From Spirochaeta thermophila DSM 6578 (GTDB lineage: Bacteria; Spirochaetota; Spirochaetia; Winmispirales; Winmispiraceae): 64,000 bases of DNA. Each line of letters opens with the position of its first letter. Within the stretch, counting starts at the first letter, position 1. Where the stretch lies: contig NC_017583.1 of NCBI RefSeq assembly GCF_000184345.1, forward strand, positions 1,426,001-1,490,000. Reading direction: 5' to 3'. Under the pieces are notes generated by a model. That model had not been told where the DNA came from, ran no database searches, and saw only the letters and a program-made list of their open reading frames with translations. This document shows, piece after piece, positions 52,714 to 62,394 of this stretch. Made by a program: the position numbers and the translations under genes.

Positions 52714-53601
52714 CTAGTGTTCCTCCCCCTTCAGCCGGAGCCCCTCCTCGCTCTCCTCGACCTCGACGTAGTGGAACCGCTCCTCCGGTGTCCTGTTGGG
52801 GTGATGGTAGGCGAGAGACCACCTTCCATCCAAGGTCCGGAAGATCATGGCGTGCCCGCGATCCCCGACGAGGAGCGGTTCGGGCTCATGGATCCACGGG
52901 CCTTCGACCTTCCCTGTCCTGGAGACGGCCACCCCCATCTCGTAGCCGGTGCTGCCCAGACTCGACCAGAGGAGGTAGAGCCTACCGCTCGGCCCCCTCC
53001 AGAGGAAGGGGCCGTCGGTCACCCTCGCGTCGTGCCTTCCCGAGCCGTCCCTCCGTTCCAGCGGAGCGGGCCATGACGCCGAGGAGGCGCGGAAGAGGAG
53101 CACCGGGGCGCCCACCGCGGTGAGAAGGTCCTCCGAGAGTCGAACCGCCCAGATCTCGCCGTCGTGCACCTGCACCCATTCCCGGCAGAAGACCATCCAG
53201 GTCTGCTCCCCTTCCACGTAGAGCGTGCCGTCGAGGCACTCCCACCCTCGGGGAGTGAGCGGATCGGGAGAGTGGGGGCGGAACGGCCCGAGCGGTGAGG
53301 TGGCGCGGAATACCTGGGTGGCCCTGCAGTGCCCTTCCGCCTTGAACGACGCGAAGAGGTAGTAGGCCCCACCGTACACGTGCACCTCGGGGGCCCAGAA
53401 GTTGAAGCGACCCCAGAACCGTCCGGGCGGCCGGAACGCAGGATGAGGCCCTTCCCATTCCTCGAGGTCCCGGCTCACATAGACATCGAATCCGACCCCC
53501 TCCCCTCTCCAGGGATCGGGATCCGTGGTCCCGTAGAGATAGTAGAGCCCGTCCTCACAGAGGATATAGGGGTCTCGTATCTGGATATCGTCACGTTTCA
53601 T
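52714..53601 (-). CDS. GH43-family glycosidase
   Basis: 295 residues, five-bladed propeller. N-terminal IQIRDPYIL supplies the base Asp, LYGTTDPDPW follows, then NFWAPEVHVYGGAYYLF, LDGTLYVEGEQTWMVFCREW and VTDGPFLWR. No signal peptide, so it acts on imported oligosaccharides, perhaps as xylosidase or arabinofuranosidase. Start at 53601 lies 10 bases after the regulator stop region. Confidence 0.85.
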   Translation of the reverse strand: MKRDDIQIRDPYILCEDGLYYLYGTTDPDPWRGEGVGFDVYVSRDLEEWEGPHPAFRPPGRFWGRFNFWAPEVHVYGGAYYLFASFKAEGHCRATQVFRATSPLGPFRPHSPDPLTPRGWECLDGTLYVEGEQTWMVFCREWVQVHDGEIWAVRLSEDLLTAVGAPVLLFRASSASWPAPLERRDGSGRHDARVTDGPFLWRGPSGRLYLLWSSLGSTGYEMGVAVSRTGKVEGPWIHEPEPLLVGDRGHAMIFRTLDGRWSLAYHHPNRTPEERFHYVEVEESEEGLRLKGEEH

Positions 53602-53611
53602 CGACACTCCT

Positions 53612-55894
53612 TCACTGCGAGATGGAAGACCCTGCATGTTCGTCCCGATAACGATGGGGTGAGACGCCGAACATACGCTTGAAGGCCCTCCTGAACGAAG
53701 AGACATTGGTATATCCACAGCGACGGGCCACCTCCTCCACCGGCATCCTGGTGGACACCAGGAGGTCCACCGCCCGCTCCATCCTGAGTCTGAGCAGGTA
53801 GCCGGAGAGATACTCGCCGCGCTGCTCCCGGAAGAAAGAGGAGAGGTAGCTCTCCGAGAGGTGGAACCTCTCTGCAATCGAGGAAAGGCAGAGCGAAGGG
53901 TCGTCGAAATGATCCCGGAGATACCCCTCGATCTGGAGGGCGAGGGTCTCGTTGTGGCTCCTCTTCTCACGATTCCTCATCTCCAGGATCCTGGTGAAGA
54001 CATCGGTGACCCAGCGGATCCCCTCCTCCTCGTCCCCTCCCCTGGGAGGGGCTTCGAGCAGTGCGAGGATCTCAGGAGAGGGCGGCCCGTTCTCGTTGAC
54101 CACCCTGAGCATCGTACCCCGCAGTGCGAGAAAGAAGTTCTGGAGTTCGAGCCCCACCAGGGTCCGCTCCTGGAAGTTCTCCCTCCAGAGATCCGAGAGC
54201 AGTGAGACGAGGAGGTCCCTGTTCCCCCCCCTCGCCGCCCGAATGAGGGCCTCCTCCACATCGAGGGGATACCAGTAGCCCAAAGGGGCGGGGTGGAGAT
54301 CCTCGTAGAACTGGATCGAGGTCCTCCCTTCGGGTGGAATGGCCTCCAGCGCCGCTTTCGCTTCCCCGAAAGAGAGGGGCAGGAGGAAGGGATCCTCCAC
54401 CGGGGAACCCACACCGAAGAGGAGGAGTCGAGAGAGGCGCTCCGGCAGCCCCTCCAGGGAGGTGCGCACCCACTCCTCCACCTCCCGCCTGCACTCTCCC
54501 CCTCCTGGCAGGTGTTTCACCACCGCCAGGATCCCCGAAGGCATCCGGAGGCAGTGCTCCCCCTCTCCCGACCGCTGTTCCAGGAACACTTCCACCTGAT
54601 CCAGGGCCTCGGCACCCATACCCCCGAACTCGAGCGGACTCGTTCCCACCGCGATCACGAGATATCTGCCGGTAAGGAACTCGATGCCGAACCTCTCCGC
54701 ATCCTTCCTCCAGATTTCTCGGTCCTCGTATCCCCCTCTGAGGAGGATCTGGAAGAAATAATCCCGGAAGAGACGACTCTTCCGGTCACTCTCCACTTCG
54801 AGTTCGTGCGTCCGCTCGGAGAGGTGTACGAGGGCCTCCTCAACCTCCTGGTAGACGCTGGTCAGACCGTGGAACGATCCTCCCATCCCCTCGGGGATGC
54901 GACGGACTATCCTGGACAAGGGCCTCGAATTGGAGAAGGCCACTCCATAGGCGAAGCTCACTCCACCCACACAGCCGAGGAGCACGAGAAGGAGCCAGAC
55001 CCCCCTCGCCGAAGAGAGCGGAGCGTTCACCTTCTTGGTGTTCACCACGGCGATGTAGTGCCAGTCCATGAAGCCTGAGCGATGGGAATATATCTTGAAT
55101 TCCTCTCCTCCGACGCGGATCTCTTTCCGTCCCTCCCTCATGGCCCCTCTCACCTCATCCACGGGGAGGGGGACTCCGGTGGAGACCACCACCGTTCCCC
55201 TCCCATCGACCACCATCACCCCGCCGCCGTAACTCGCGGGGAGAGGGGACAAACGTCGCGCGAGAAGCTCTTTGTTGAAGATCGCCACGAGGACGCCCCT
55301 CTTGTAGGTACCCGTACCAAGAGGCCTGATGAAGAACAGGACCGGCACGTAGTGGCCGCCGCTCACCTTGTAGGACCCAGGGAAGAAGGAAGGCAATTCT
55401 TTGCTGTTCACATCTTCCATCAAAGAGAGCCACATCTCGGCCGAATAGCCTTCCACTTCGAAGAGCGTGGTGTAGAAAAGGTCGTAGGGAGCGAACCCGT
55501 TCTCATAGACGACGAGATCACTCCTCTCGAGGTAGATGAAGATCCTCTCGAGGAACTCCATCCCAAGGTGCAGGGATGCGAGCCGACGAGAGACACGTCT
55601 CGTGTGGTAGAGTTCCGAGCCGGTGAAATCACCGGGATGGTTGAGGTACCAGTTCACTTCGTAGTCGCTGCTCAAGGCCGTGACCGCCTTCTCGAAATCC
55701 TGGAACCTGAGATCGAGATCGGCGGCGGTGCGCTCGAGCTGGATCCGGGCGATATTGTCGGCCACCTCGAACATGGTCCTCGACGCGAGCACATACGCCG
55801 CCACGCTCCCCACCAAGGCGGGGAAGAGGATCATGAGATTGCTCACGATGAACCGCAGGAAGATGTTCCACGAAAGTCGTTCGTTGTCGCGCAT
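53612..55894 (-). CDS. membrane-bound AraC-family regulator with extracellular sensor
   Basis: 760 residues. Membrane helix near 15-38, extracytoplasmic Cache-like sensor (about 40-295), second membrane helix near 300-322, a cytoplasmic linker region with coiled coil (about 345-375), and a C-terminal AraC HTH pair (about 655-750: LSSIAERFHLSESYLSSFFRE and PVEEVARRCGYTNVSSFRRAFKRMFGVSPHRYR). Such one-component regulators occur next to LplABC-type sugar importers. It likely senses a sugar outside and turns on the importer and GH genes. A hairpin separates it from the upstream binding-protein gene. Confidence 0.9.
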   Translation of the reverse strand: MRDNERLSWNIFLRFIVSNLMILFPALVGSVAAYVLASRTMFEVADNIARIQLERTAADLDLRFQDFEKAVTALSSDYEVNWYLNHPGDFTGSELYHTRRVSRRLASLHLGMEFLERIFIYLERSDLVVYENGFAPYDLFYTTLFEVEGYSAEMWLSLMEDVNSKELPSFFPGSYKVSGGHYVPVLFFIRPLGTGTYKRGVLVAIFNKELLARRLSPLPASYGGGVMVVDGRGTVVVSTGVPLPVDEVRGAMREGRKEIRVGGEEFKIYSHRSGFMDWHYIAVVNTKKVNAPLSSARGVWLLLVLLGCVGGVSFAYGVAFSNSRPLSRIVRRIPEGMGGSFHGLTSVYQEVEEALVHLSERTHELEVESDRKSRLFRDYFFQILLRGGYEDREIWRKDAERFGIEFLTGRYLVIAVGTSPLEFGGMGAEALDQVEVFLEQRSGEGEHCLRMPSGILAVVKHLPGGGECRREVEEWVRTSLEGLPERLSRLLLFGVGSPVEDPFLLPLSFGEAKAALEAIPPEGRTSIQFYEDLHPAPLGYWYPLDVEEALIRAARGGNRDLLVSLLSDLWRENFQERTLVGLELQNFFLALRGTMLRVVNENGPPSPEILALLEAPPRGGDEEEGIRWVTDVFTRILEMRNREKRSHNETLALQIEGYLRDHFDDPSLCLSSIAERFHLSESYLSSFFREQRGEYLSGYLLRLRMERAVDLLVSTRMPVEEVARRCGYTNVSSFRRAFKRMFGVSPHRYRDEHAGSSISQ

Positions 55895-55924
55895 CGTCCC
55901 CCTTGTGAGGATTCAAAAGATAGT

Positions 55925-55953
55925 GGGCAAGGGGACCACGAGTCCCCTTGCCC
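55925..55953 (-). terminator. hairpin between solute-binding protein and AraC regulator genes
   Basis: Perfect 11-bp GGGCAAGGGGA/TCCCCTTGCCC stem, loop of 7, followed on the minus strand by ACTATCTTTTG. Likely partial terminator or mRNA-stabilising hairpin that lowers regulator and GH expression relative to the binding protein. Confidence 0.6.
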
Positions 55954-55965
55954 AGGAAGCATGGT

Positions 55966-57627
55966 TCATTTCGAAGTGTAATACCCTTCTTCAAGGATTT
56001 CCATGAACCGGGGGAGACCCAGGCTCTCGAGCTCCTTGAGATAGGCGTCCCAGTCCTTCTCCACGTCGAGATCACCCACGATGAATCTGTCGATGGCCTC
56101 ACCCACATAGGTATGGATGGTTCTCCTCAGGTCGATGAACTCGGTGAGGTTCTCCTCTGCGATCGAAGCGGTGGCGTAGGGATACCGCCTCACCTTGTAG
56201 GGTTCGTAGAGCAGGGTGGCGTTGTAGAGGAGTTCCTCGTAGGAGAAGCCCTCTGACTTCGCGAACTCGTTCTTCAGGTTCCGCGTCCAGCCCGGCCCCA
56301 TGTTGATCTGGGCGTTGTCGTCCGGAGTGAGGGGCTTGAGGTACTTGTACTTGGCCGGCTCACCGTTGATCGCAATGAGGTTCTCCGAGGGATCGACCTT
56401 GGCCCAGTGGACTCCCTCGACCCCCTTGTCGTGGAGCGCGGTCTCCAGGCGGTAGAAGTGGTCCGCCCACCTGAATGCCACCTCCGGATACTCGCAGTTG
56501 TTGGTCATCACGAACTCCACGGGACGGATCACCGCATCGATGAACCAGGGTGTATGGGCCTTGCCCTGTGGCCCTTTGATGGGCGGGAGTGCGGTGAACT
56601 GGTGCATGGGCGCCGCAGGATCACCGGAGAGGCTGCACATGTTGGCCGGATGGTGGGAGGCATATCCTCCGATCCTGTTCACCTTCCCCTCGATCAAGGG
56701 TTTCACCTGCGAGCGGTCCTGGGTGAGCGCAGCCACGTCGAACAGGCCCTCCTGGTAGAGCTTCCTGAGGAAGCGGAGTCCTTCCCTGAACTCGGGCTTG
56801 TTCGCGGTGAAGACCACCTTGCCATCGATGATGAACTCGTAGCAGTTCAGGAGGGCATCCCCCGAGTCGTCCTGGCCTCCGGCCGGAATGAAGGCGTTCA
56901 TGATCCACATGGCGAGGTCCTCCAAGTGGCGCTTGGCCCCGGTCATCGGGATCTCGTCGTTCGGATCGCCGTTCCCGTTCGCATCCTTTTCCTTGAAGGC
57001 CTTCATGACCGCGTAGAACTCATCGATCGTGGTGGGCATCTTGAGCCCGAGTCTGTCGAGCCAGGCCTTGTTGATCCAGAACTTCTGGCGCATGGTCATG
57101 TGGTAGTCGTCCGTGAACACGGCCGGGAGGCTGTAGATCTCGCCGTCGGGATAGGTGATGGCGTCCTTCACCCACGGCTCGGCCTCGAAGAGTTCCTTGA
57201 TGAAGTACCCCTGGCTCTCGATGAGATCGGTGAGGGGGAGGAAGAGCCCTTGCCTCGCATACCGATAGACATCCTGCTTACTGAGGGCCGAATCGGTACA
57301 TCCGAATATGATGTCCGGATAGTCACCCGAAGCGAGGATCACCGAGAGCTTGGTGCGCGCATCCACCTTGCTCGTCTCGATCCACTCGATCTTGACGTTG
57401 GTCTCCTGCTCCACCCACTGGGCCATCGGATTCGTCTTCATGTCCTGAATGAATCCCACGCTCGGGATGAAGACGCTGAGCGTCACCGGTTCCTCCACGA
57501 TGGGAAGCTCACCCGGAGGGGTGATCTTCACCTTCTGGGCGGTCTGTTGCTCCCCCTGTCCTGCAGCGGGAAGCACCACCGCCGCCAGGAGCAACAGGAG
57601 AGCGATACTCACGATGCGATCTCGCAT
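55966..57627 (-). CDS. ABC sugar importer, solute-binding protein (LplA-like)
   Basis: 553 residues, large binding protein. Signal peptide (ALLLLLAAVVLPAAGQG) without lipobox cysteine, then two-lobed fold with NPMAQWVEQETNVKIEW, SGDYPDIIFGCTDS, and DANGNGDPNDEIPMTG. Typical of oligosaccharide-binding proteins paired with LplB/LplC permeases. Downstream of both permeases. Confidence 0.9.
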   Translation of the reverse strand: MRDRIVSIALLLLLAAVVLPAAGQGEQQTAQKVKITPPGELPIVEEPVTLSVFIPSVGFIQDMKTNPMAQWVEQETNVKIEWIETSKVDARTKLSVILASGDYPDIIFGCTDSALSKQDVYRYARQGLFLPLTDLIESQGYFIKELFEAEPWVKDAITYPDGEIYSLPAVFTDDYHMTMRQKFWINKAWLDRLGLKMPTTIDEFYAVMKAFKEKDANGNGDPNDEIPMTGAKRHLEDLAMWIMNAFIPAGGQDDSGDALLNCYEFIIDGKVVFTANKPEFREGLRFLRKLYQEGLFDVAALTQDRSQVKPLIEGKVNRIGGYASHHPANMCSLSGDPAAPMHQFTALPPIKGPQGKAHTPWFIDAVIRPVEFVMTNNCEYPEVAFRWADHFYRLETALHDKGVEGVHWAKVDPSENLIAINGEPAKYKYLKPLTPDDNAQINMGPGWTRNLKNEFAKSEGFSYEELLYNATLLYEPYKVRRYPYATASIAEENLTEFIDLRRTIHTYVGEAIDRFIVGDLDVEKDWDAYLKELESLGLPRFMEILEEGYYTSK

Positions 57628-57676
57628 GATAGACCTCCTGCATCTCGATTTCTATTTCCATGTCAACGACATGGGC

Positions 57677-58585
57677 CTAACCCTTTATCGATCCGATCAT
57701 GATTCCTTTCACGAAGTAGCGTTGCACGAAGGGGTAGATGACCAGCACCGGCAGGCTCGCCACCACGATGAGCGAGAACTTGAGCAGGTCGTTCAGGCCC
57801 GCCACCCGCGCCGCGTACTCCACGTTCTGGTACGAGTCCACCCCCATCTCGTTCATGAGCACGATGTTTCGCAGCACGATCTGAAGCGGAAACAATTCCT
57901 TCGAAGAGAGGAAGATGAACGGATAGAAGAACGAGTTCCAGTGTCCCACCGCATAGAGCACGGTGAGTACGCCGATGATCGGGGCGGAAAGAGGCAGGGC
58001 TATCTTGAAGAAGAAGTAGAAATCGTCGCTCCCATCGATACGGGCCGCCTCCCTGAGGTCCGAAGGGAGATTTTGCTGGATGAAGGTACGGGCGATGATG
58101 AGATTGGCCACCGACATGGCGTTGGGGATCACCATGTCGAGCCTGTTGTTCAGGCCGATGGTGTTCTTCACCACGAGGTAGAAGGGAATGATCCCCCCGG
58201 AGAACAGGAGCGTGAAGGTGAACAGCACCATGATGGCGGTCCTCCCGGGGAGCTCCTTCTGGGCGAGGGCATAGGCTGCGGTCATGGTGACCGCGAGGTT
58301 GATGAAGGTGCCCACCCCCATGTAGAAGAGGGAATTGAGGTATCCCGTGATCACGGTGTCGTACTTGAATACGGCCTTGTATCCTTCCAGAGAGGGTTCC
58401 ACGGGCCAGAGCACCACCGCCCCCCTCGAGACCGCGCCCGGAGAGCTGAAGGAGGCGCTCAGTACGTACACCAGAGGATAGATCACCACCACGGCGATCA
58501 CCGTGAGGAAGAGACCGTTCACCACATCGAAGACCTTGTCCGCCCCGGTGGACCTGAGCGCGGGATGAGATGTCTGATTCACCAT
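57677..58585 (-). CDS. ABC sugar importer permease (LplC-like)
   Basis: 302 residues, six membrane helices, MalG-type. The ATPase-contact EAA loop reads LREAARIDGSDDFYFFFKIA. Starts inside the end of the first permease gene (7-base overlap). A separate ATPase must be encoded elsewhere. Confidence 0.92.
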   Translation of the reverse strand: MVNQTSHPALRSTGADKVFDVVNGLFLTVIAVVVIYPLVYVLSASFSSPGAVSRGAVVLWPVEPSLEGYKAVFKYDTVITGYLNSLFYMGVGTFINLAVTMTAAYALAQKELPGRTAIMVLFTFTLLFSGGIIPFYLVVKNTIGLNNRLDMVIPNAMSVANLIIARTFIQQNLPSDLREAARIDGSDDFYFFFKIALPLSAPIIGVLTVLYAVGHWNSFFYPFIFLSSKELFPLQIVLRNIVLMNEMGVDSYQNVEYAARVAGLNDLLKFSLIVVASLPVLVIYPFVQRYFVKGIMIGSIKG

Positions 58586-59517
58586 AGGCTAGATTCTCCC
58601 CATTTTCGGGCTACGGTATTCATGGTCACCACGAGGACCAGATTGATGAGTGAGTTGAAGAGGCCGATGGCCGTGGCAAAGTCGAAATAACCTTCGAGGA
58701 TTCCCACTTTGTACACATAGGTGGTGAGCACCTCGGAGACTCGGAGATTGAGCGGGGTCTGGAGAAGGATGACCTTCTCGAACGATATGTCCATGACACG
58801 ACTCACTTCCAGTATGAAGAGGACGGTGGCGGTAGGAAGGAGCGAAGGGATATCGATGTGGAGAAGGCGCTGGAATTTCGAAGCCCCGTCGATGGCGGCC
58901 GCCTCGTAGAGTTCCGGAGGTACTGCGGAGAGGGCAGCGAGATAGAGGATCGCCTGGTATCCCATGAGCTGCCACACATCGGTCCAGACGAACACGTGGC
59001 GGAAGGCCTCCGGGGTGCCCATGATGTTGAGAGTCTTACCGGTGAGACTCCTTATGAGACCTGAGAGGATTCCATAGTGGGGCGAGAAGAGCTGGTATAC
59101 GATCCCCACAACCACCACCACCGAGAGGAAATAAGGGGCATAGGTCACCGTCTGGAGGAAACGCTTTATTCTTGGGGAACGCACTTCGTTGATCGAGAGG
59201 GCGAGGAGGATGGGGATGGGGAATCCTACCGCCAGCTTGTAGAGCCCAAGGATGATGGTGTTCGAGAAGATCTCACCGAAGCGGTAATACGAGAGGAACC
59301 TGCGGAAGTGTTCCAGTCCCACGAAGGGGCTTCCCGTGATACCGAGCCGCACGTTGTACGACTTGAAGGCGAGCTGCAAACCGTACATGGGTCCGTACCT
59401 GAAGATGAGGATGTACAGGAAGGCAGGCAGGATGAGCACATAGAGCTGCCACGAGCCTGCGACACGCCTCAGGAGGGTACGGAACGATGTCTCACGTCTC
59501 ATGTTGTGTACATGCAT
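58579..59517 (-). CDS. ABC sugar importer permease (LplB-like)
   Basis: 312 residues, six membrane helices, MalF/UgpA-type, with EAA loop ELYEAAAIDGASKFQRLLHID. CAGGAGG sits 5 bases before the ATG at 59517. First gene of the importer-binding protein-regulator-GH43-glycosidase operon; a confident promoter was not found in the 120 bases upstream. Confidence 0.92.
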   Translation of the reverse strand: MHVHNMRRETSFRTLLRRVAGSWQLYVLILPAFLYILIFRYGPMYGLQLAFKSYNVRLGITGSPFVGLEHFRRFLSYYRFGEIFSNTIILGLYKLAVGFPIPILLALSINEVRSPRIKRFLQTVTYAPYFLSVVVVVGIVYQLFSPHYGILSGLIRSLTGKTLNIMGTPEAFRHVFVWTDVWQLMGYQAILYLAALSAVPPELYEAAAIDGASKFQRLLHIDIPSLLPTATVLFILEVSRVMDISFEKVILLQTPLNLRVSEVLTTYVYKVGILEGYFDFATAIGLFNSLINLVLVVTMNTVARKWGESSLW

Positions 59518-59635
59518 ACCTCCTGAATATCACAGATACGGCTCCCGTCAAGGATACGTTTCTTTGGAAAAGCGTGCTTTTTTTTGCATACCGGGTGATA
59601 GTGAGGAGAAGTCCGGACATTTGTTCTCACAGGAC

Positions 59636-59671
59636 AAAGAAGGAGAGGGGCCGAAACCCCTCTCCTTCTTT
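59636..59671. terminator. strong symmetrical terminator after the rhamnosidase operon
   Basis: Perfect 15-bp AAAGAAGGAGAGGGG/CCCCTCTCCTTCTTT stem with CCGAAA loop. The stem itself gives A and T runs on each side, so it can work in both directions. Lies 28 bases after the GH78 stop. Confidence 0.8.
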
Positions 59672-59698
59672 CATACTCACGGCTTGGAGTTACATGGA

Positions 59699-62383
59699 TC
59701 ACGATCTGGGTCTTCTCTCCGGTACCGGAGAAACGAGTCGATAGCACCCCGAGCCTAGTACTGTAGTGGCACAAGGAATCCCCCCCACCATACGATCCTG
59801 GAATCCAAGGCCTTCACCCTCTCGAACTGATGCGCTTCTCACCCCCCAGAGACGCACCGTAGCCTTTGTATTGGGAGGAACCTCGAACTCCCAGTGCATG
59901 CTATCTCCTTCGATGCGCCATGCGGAAGTGATTACACCGTAGGGGCTCCTGTAACGGACCGAGTACTCCGGAATGTACCTGCTGGGAAGAGGTTCGAGCG
60001 AGAACGAGGAGAACCCCGGCCCTCCATCATCGACCCGGATACCCCCCATGACGGTATACATCCACTCTCCCACCGCTCCGTAAGCGTAGTGGTTGAAGGA
60101 ATTCATCTGCGGGCTCCACATGGTGCCGTCGGGCTTGATCCCGTCCCAGTGTTCCCAGATAGTGGTGGCACCCGCCTCCACCTCGTAGAGCCAGGACGGA
60201 TACTCGTCCCTGAGGAGAAGGGTATAGGCGAGGTCCGTATAGCCGTGATCGGAGAGTACGCGGAGGAGGAACGGGGTCCCGAGAAACCCTGTGGTGAGGT
60301 GGCCCTTCTCCCGCACGAGGTCCGCGAGACGCGCCGCTGCCTTCTCCCGGGCCGATTCCGGGACGAGGCCGAAGGCCAGGCCGAGGGTGTAGCCTGTCTG
60401 CGTCTCGAGCCGTAGTCGTCCCTCCCCGGTGAAGAACTCATGGTACCAGGCCTCAGCGATCTCCTTGTGGAGGCCCGTGTACCGGCGTTCGTCCTCTTCC
60501 AGGCCGAGCACTCTTGCGGCATGAGCGAGGATCTCCGTGGAGAGGGCGTAGAAGGCCGTGGCGATGAGCGGGAGGGGGGTGAGCCCTACGTAACTCCCCT
60601 CCTCGGCATCGAGGGCGACCCAGTCTCCGAAGTGGAAGCCACGCTCCCAGACGAGTCCGTCCCTCGCCTGTGCCCTCATGTACTCCACCCAGCGTTTCAT
60701 CGCAGGGTACAGGCGTTCGAGTACCCGCCTGTCACCGTATCGCCGGTAGAGGATCCAGGGGCAGATGGTGATCGCATCCCCCCATCCGGCAGAGCCGAAA
60801 GGCGGCTCCCGGAAGTTGGGATCCTGGTGCTCGAGAAGGGAGAGCACGTCAGGCACCACAAACGGAACCGCACCATCGCGCCGTTGATCGAGTGTCATGT
60901 CCACGAGCCATTGGAGAAGGAACGATCGCGCATCGGAGAGGTAGGTGGCCGTCCCCACGAACATGGCCGCATCACCGGTCCATCCCAGCCGCTCATCCCT
61001 CTGGGGGCAGTCCGTGGGAATCGCGAGGCTGTTCCCCTTCCAGCTCCACTGTATGTTGTGGTGGAGCCGGTTCAGGGGCTCGTGCGAGCACCTGAACTCG
61101 AGGAGGGGTTCCATGTCAGAGTGGAGCACCTCGGCCGTGAAGCTGGAGGGCTCGACCTCGTCCGGCCACTCATCCACACACACGTAGCGAAACCCCTGAA
61201 ACGAGAACCTCGGGGAGAACTCCTCCACGCCGTCCCCCTTCAGGACATACTCGATGGTGTTCCGAGCCTTCCTGAGGTTTTCGGTGTAGAAGTTGCCCTC
61301 CCTGTCGAGCACCTCGGCATGCCGGAGCTTCACCCGATCACCCCTCCGGCCCCTCACCCTGAACCGGACCCACCCGGTGAGGTTCTGCCCGAAGTCGAGC
61401 ACCTTCTCGCCGCGAGGCGTGGTCACGATGCGCACAGGGGCCAGTCGCTCATGGATACGAACGGGAGGGGCCTCCTGTGCCTCGACGGCACGCCCCGACA
61501 TCTCGAGAACCCGGCACTCCTCCCACTCCCCGTCGTCGAATCCCGGCAGGTCCCATCCCGGTACCTCGAGACGGGCGTCGTAGACCTCACCATGATAGAG
61601 TTCCGCATACACGAGCGGACCGTCTGAGGACCTCCACGTGGAGTCGGTCACGAGCCGCCCCTCACCGCCCTCCTCCTTCCACCTGAGGTCCACGGAGAGG
61701 GCGATCTCCCGGCCGTACAGGTTCCTCTCGAGGAACCAGGTGAGCTCCCCCCTGTACCAGCCGTTCGCCACTATCCCTGCTATCACGGTCTTTCCGGGCT
61801 GGAGGTAGTCCGTCACATCGTAGGTCTGGTAGAGCACCCTGTGGTGGTACGAGGTCCACCCTGGGGTGAAGTAGGAGTCCCCCACCCTCCGGCCGTTGAT
61901 GGAGAGCTCGTACAGTCCGAGCGCCGTGGCGTAGAGTCTTGCCCTCACAACGGGCGTATCGATCCAAAACTCCCGACGCAGATACCGCGGCCTGGAACTT
62001 TGTCCCATCCGCTCCACGGGTTCGGGACTCACGAACGGGGCCGACCACTCGGGAAGACCTGTCTCGAACCACACCGGTTCACTCCATGGAGAGCACGCTC
62101 CGCCCTCCACTTTCGTCCTCACCCGGACATAGTACCGTGTGCAGGGAGCCAGATCTGCTCCACCATACTCTACCCACTGGGACATCCCTCCCCGCACCAT
62201 CCCGCTGTCCCACACCGGGGAGGTGAATCCTTCATCCAGCGCCACCTGGATCTGGAAGGCCTCCTGCACTACATTGCGCAGTCCCTCGGCCACTCCTATC
62301 TTCCAGGAAAACCGAGGTCGAAGGACACGAAGAGCCAGAGGGAACCTCTGTCCCTCACACATGACATCGTACACATGGATCAT
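59699..62383 (-). CDS. alpha-L-rhamnosidase, GH78
   Basis: 894 residues. N-terminal FN3-like domain (about 20-100), beta-sandwich Bac_rhamnosid_N-type region (YLRREFWIDTPVVRARLYAT, LYELSINGRRVGDSYFTPGW), FGQNLTGWVRFRV, then the six-hairpin catalytic domain with TDCPQRDERLGWTGDAAMF and FHFGDW, WEHWDGIKPDGTMW, and a C-terminal beta domain. The acid Glu and Asp of the DERLGWTGD motif are present. ATG 62383 has AAGGAGG upstream. No signal peptide: acts on imported rhamnosides, as from pectin or hemicellulose. Confidence 0.94.
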   Translation of the reverse strand: MIHVYDVMCEGQRFPLALRVLRPRFSWKIGVAEGLRNVVQEAFQIQVALDEGFTSPVWDSGMVRGGMSQWVEYGGADLAPCTRYYVRVRTKVEGGACSPWSEPVWFETGLPEWSAPFVSPEPVERMGQSSRPRYLRREFWIDTPVVRARLYATALGLYELSINGRRVGDSYFTPGWTSYHHRVLYQTYDVTDYLQPGKTVIAGIVANGWYRGELTWFLERNLYGREIALSVDLRWKEEGGEGRLVTDSTWRSSDGPLVYAELYHGEVYDARLEVPGWDLPGFDDGEWEECRVLEMSGRAVEAQEAPPVRIHERLAPVRIVTTPRGEKVLDFGQNLTGWVRFRVRGRRGDRVKLRHAEVLDREGNFYTENLRKARNTIEYVLKGDGVEEFSPRFSFQGFRYVCVDEWPDEVEPSSFTAEVLHSDMEPLLEFRCSHEPLNRLHHNIQWSWKGNSLAIPTDCPQRDERLGWTGDAAMFVGTATYLSDARSFLLQWLVDMTLDQRRDGAVPFVVPDVLSLLEHQDPNFREPPFGSAGWGDAITICPWILYRRYGDRRVLERLYPAMKRWVEYMRAQARDGLVWERGFHFGDWVALDAEEGSYVGLTPLPLIATAFYALSTEILAHAARVLGLEEDERRYTGLHKEIAEAWYHEFFTGEGRLRLETQTGYTLGLAFGLVPESAREKAAARLADLVREKGHLTTGFLGTPFLLRVLSDHGYTDLAYTLLLRDEYPSWLYEVEAGATTIWEHWDGIKPDGTMWSPQMNSFNHYAYGAVGEWMYTVMGGIRVDDGGPGFSSFSLEPLPSRYIPEYSVRYRSPYGVITSAWRIEGDSMHWEFEVPPNTKATVRLWGVRSASVREGEGLGFQDRMVGGIPCATTVLGSGCYRLVSPVPERRPRS

Positions 62384-62394
62384 ACTTTCCTCCT

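Noticed and set aside
57449-58690. 413-codon open frame antisense to permease and binding-protein genes
   Set aside because: Low-complexity His/Glu/Asp-rich product, no motif, opposite two clear genes.
59518-59635. promoter of the LplB-like operon built on TTGACG near 59551-59546
   Set aside because: The matching -10 would overlap the ribosome site and put the start on the ATG despite a strong SD; evidence too weak to list.
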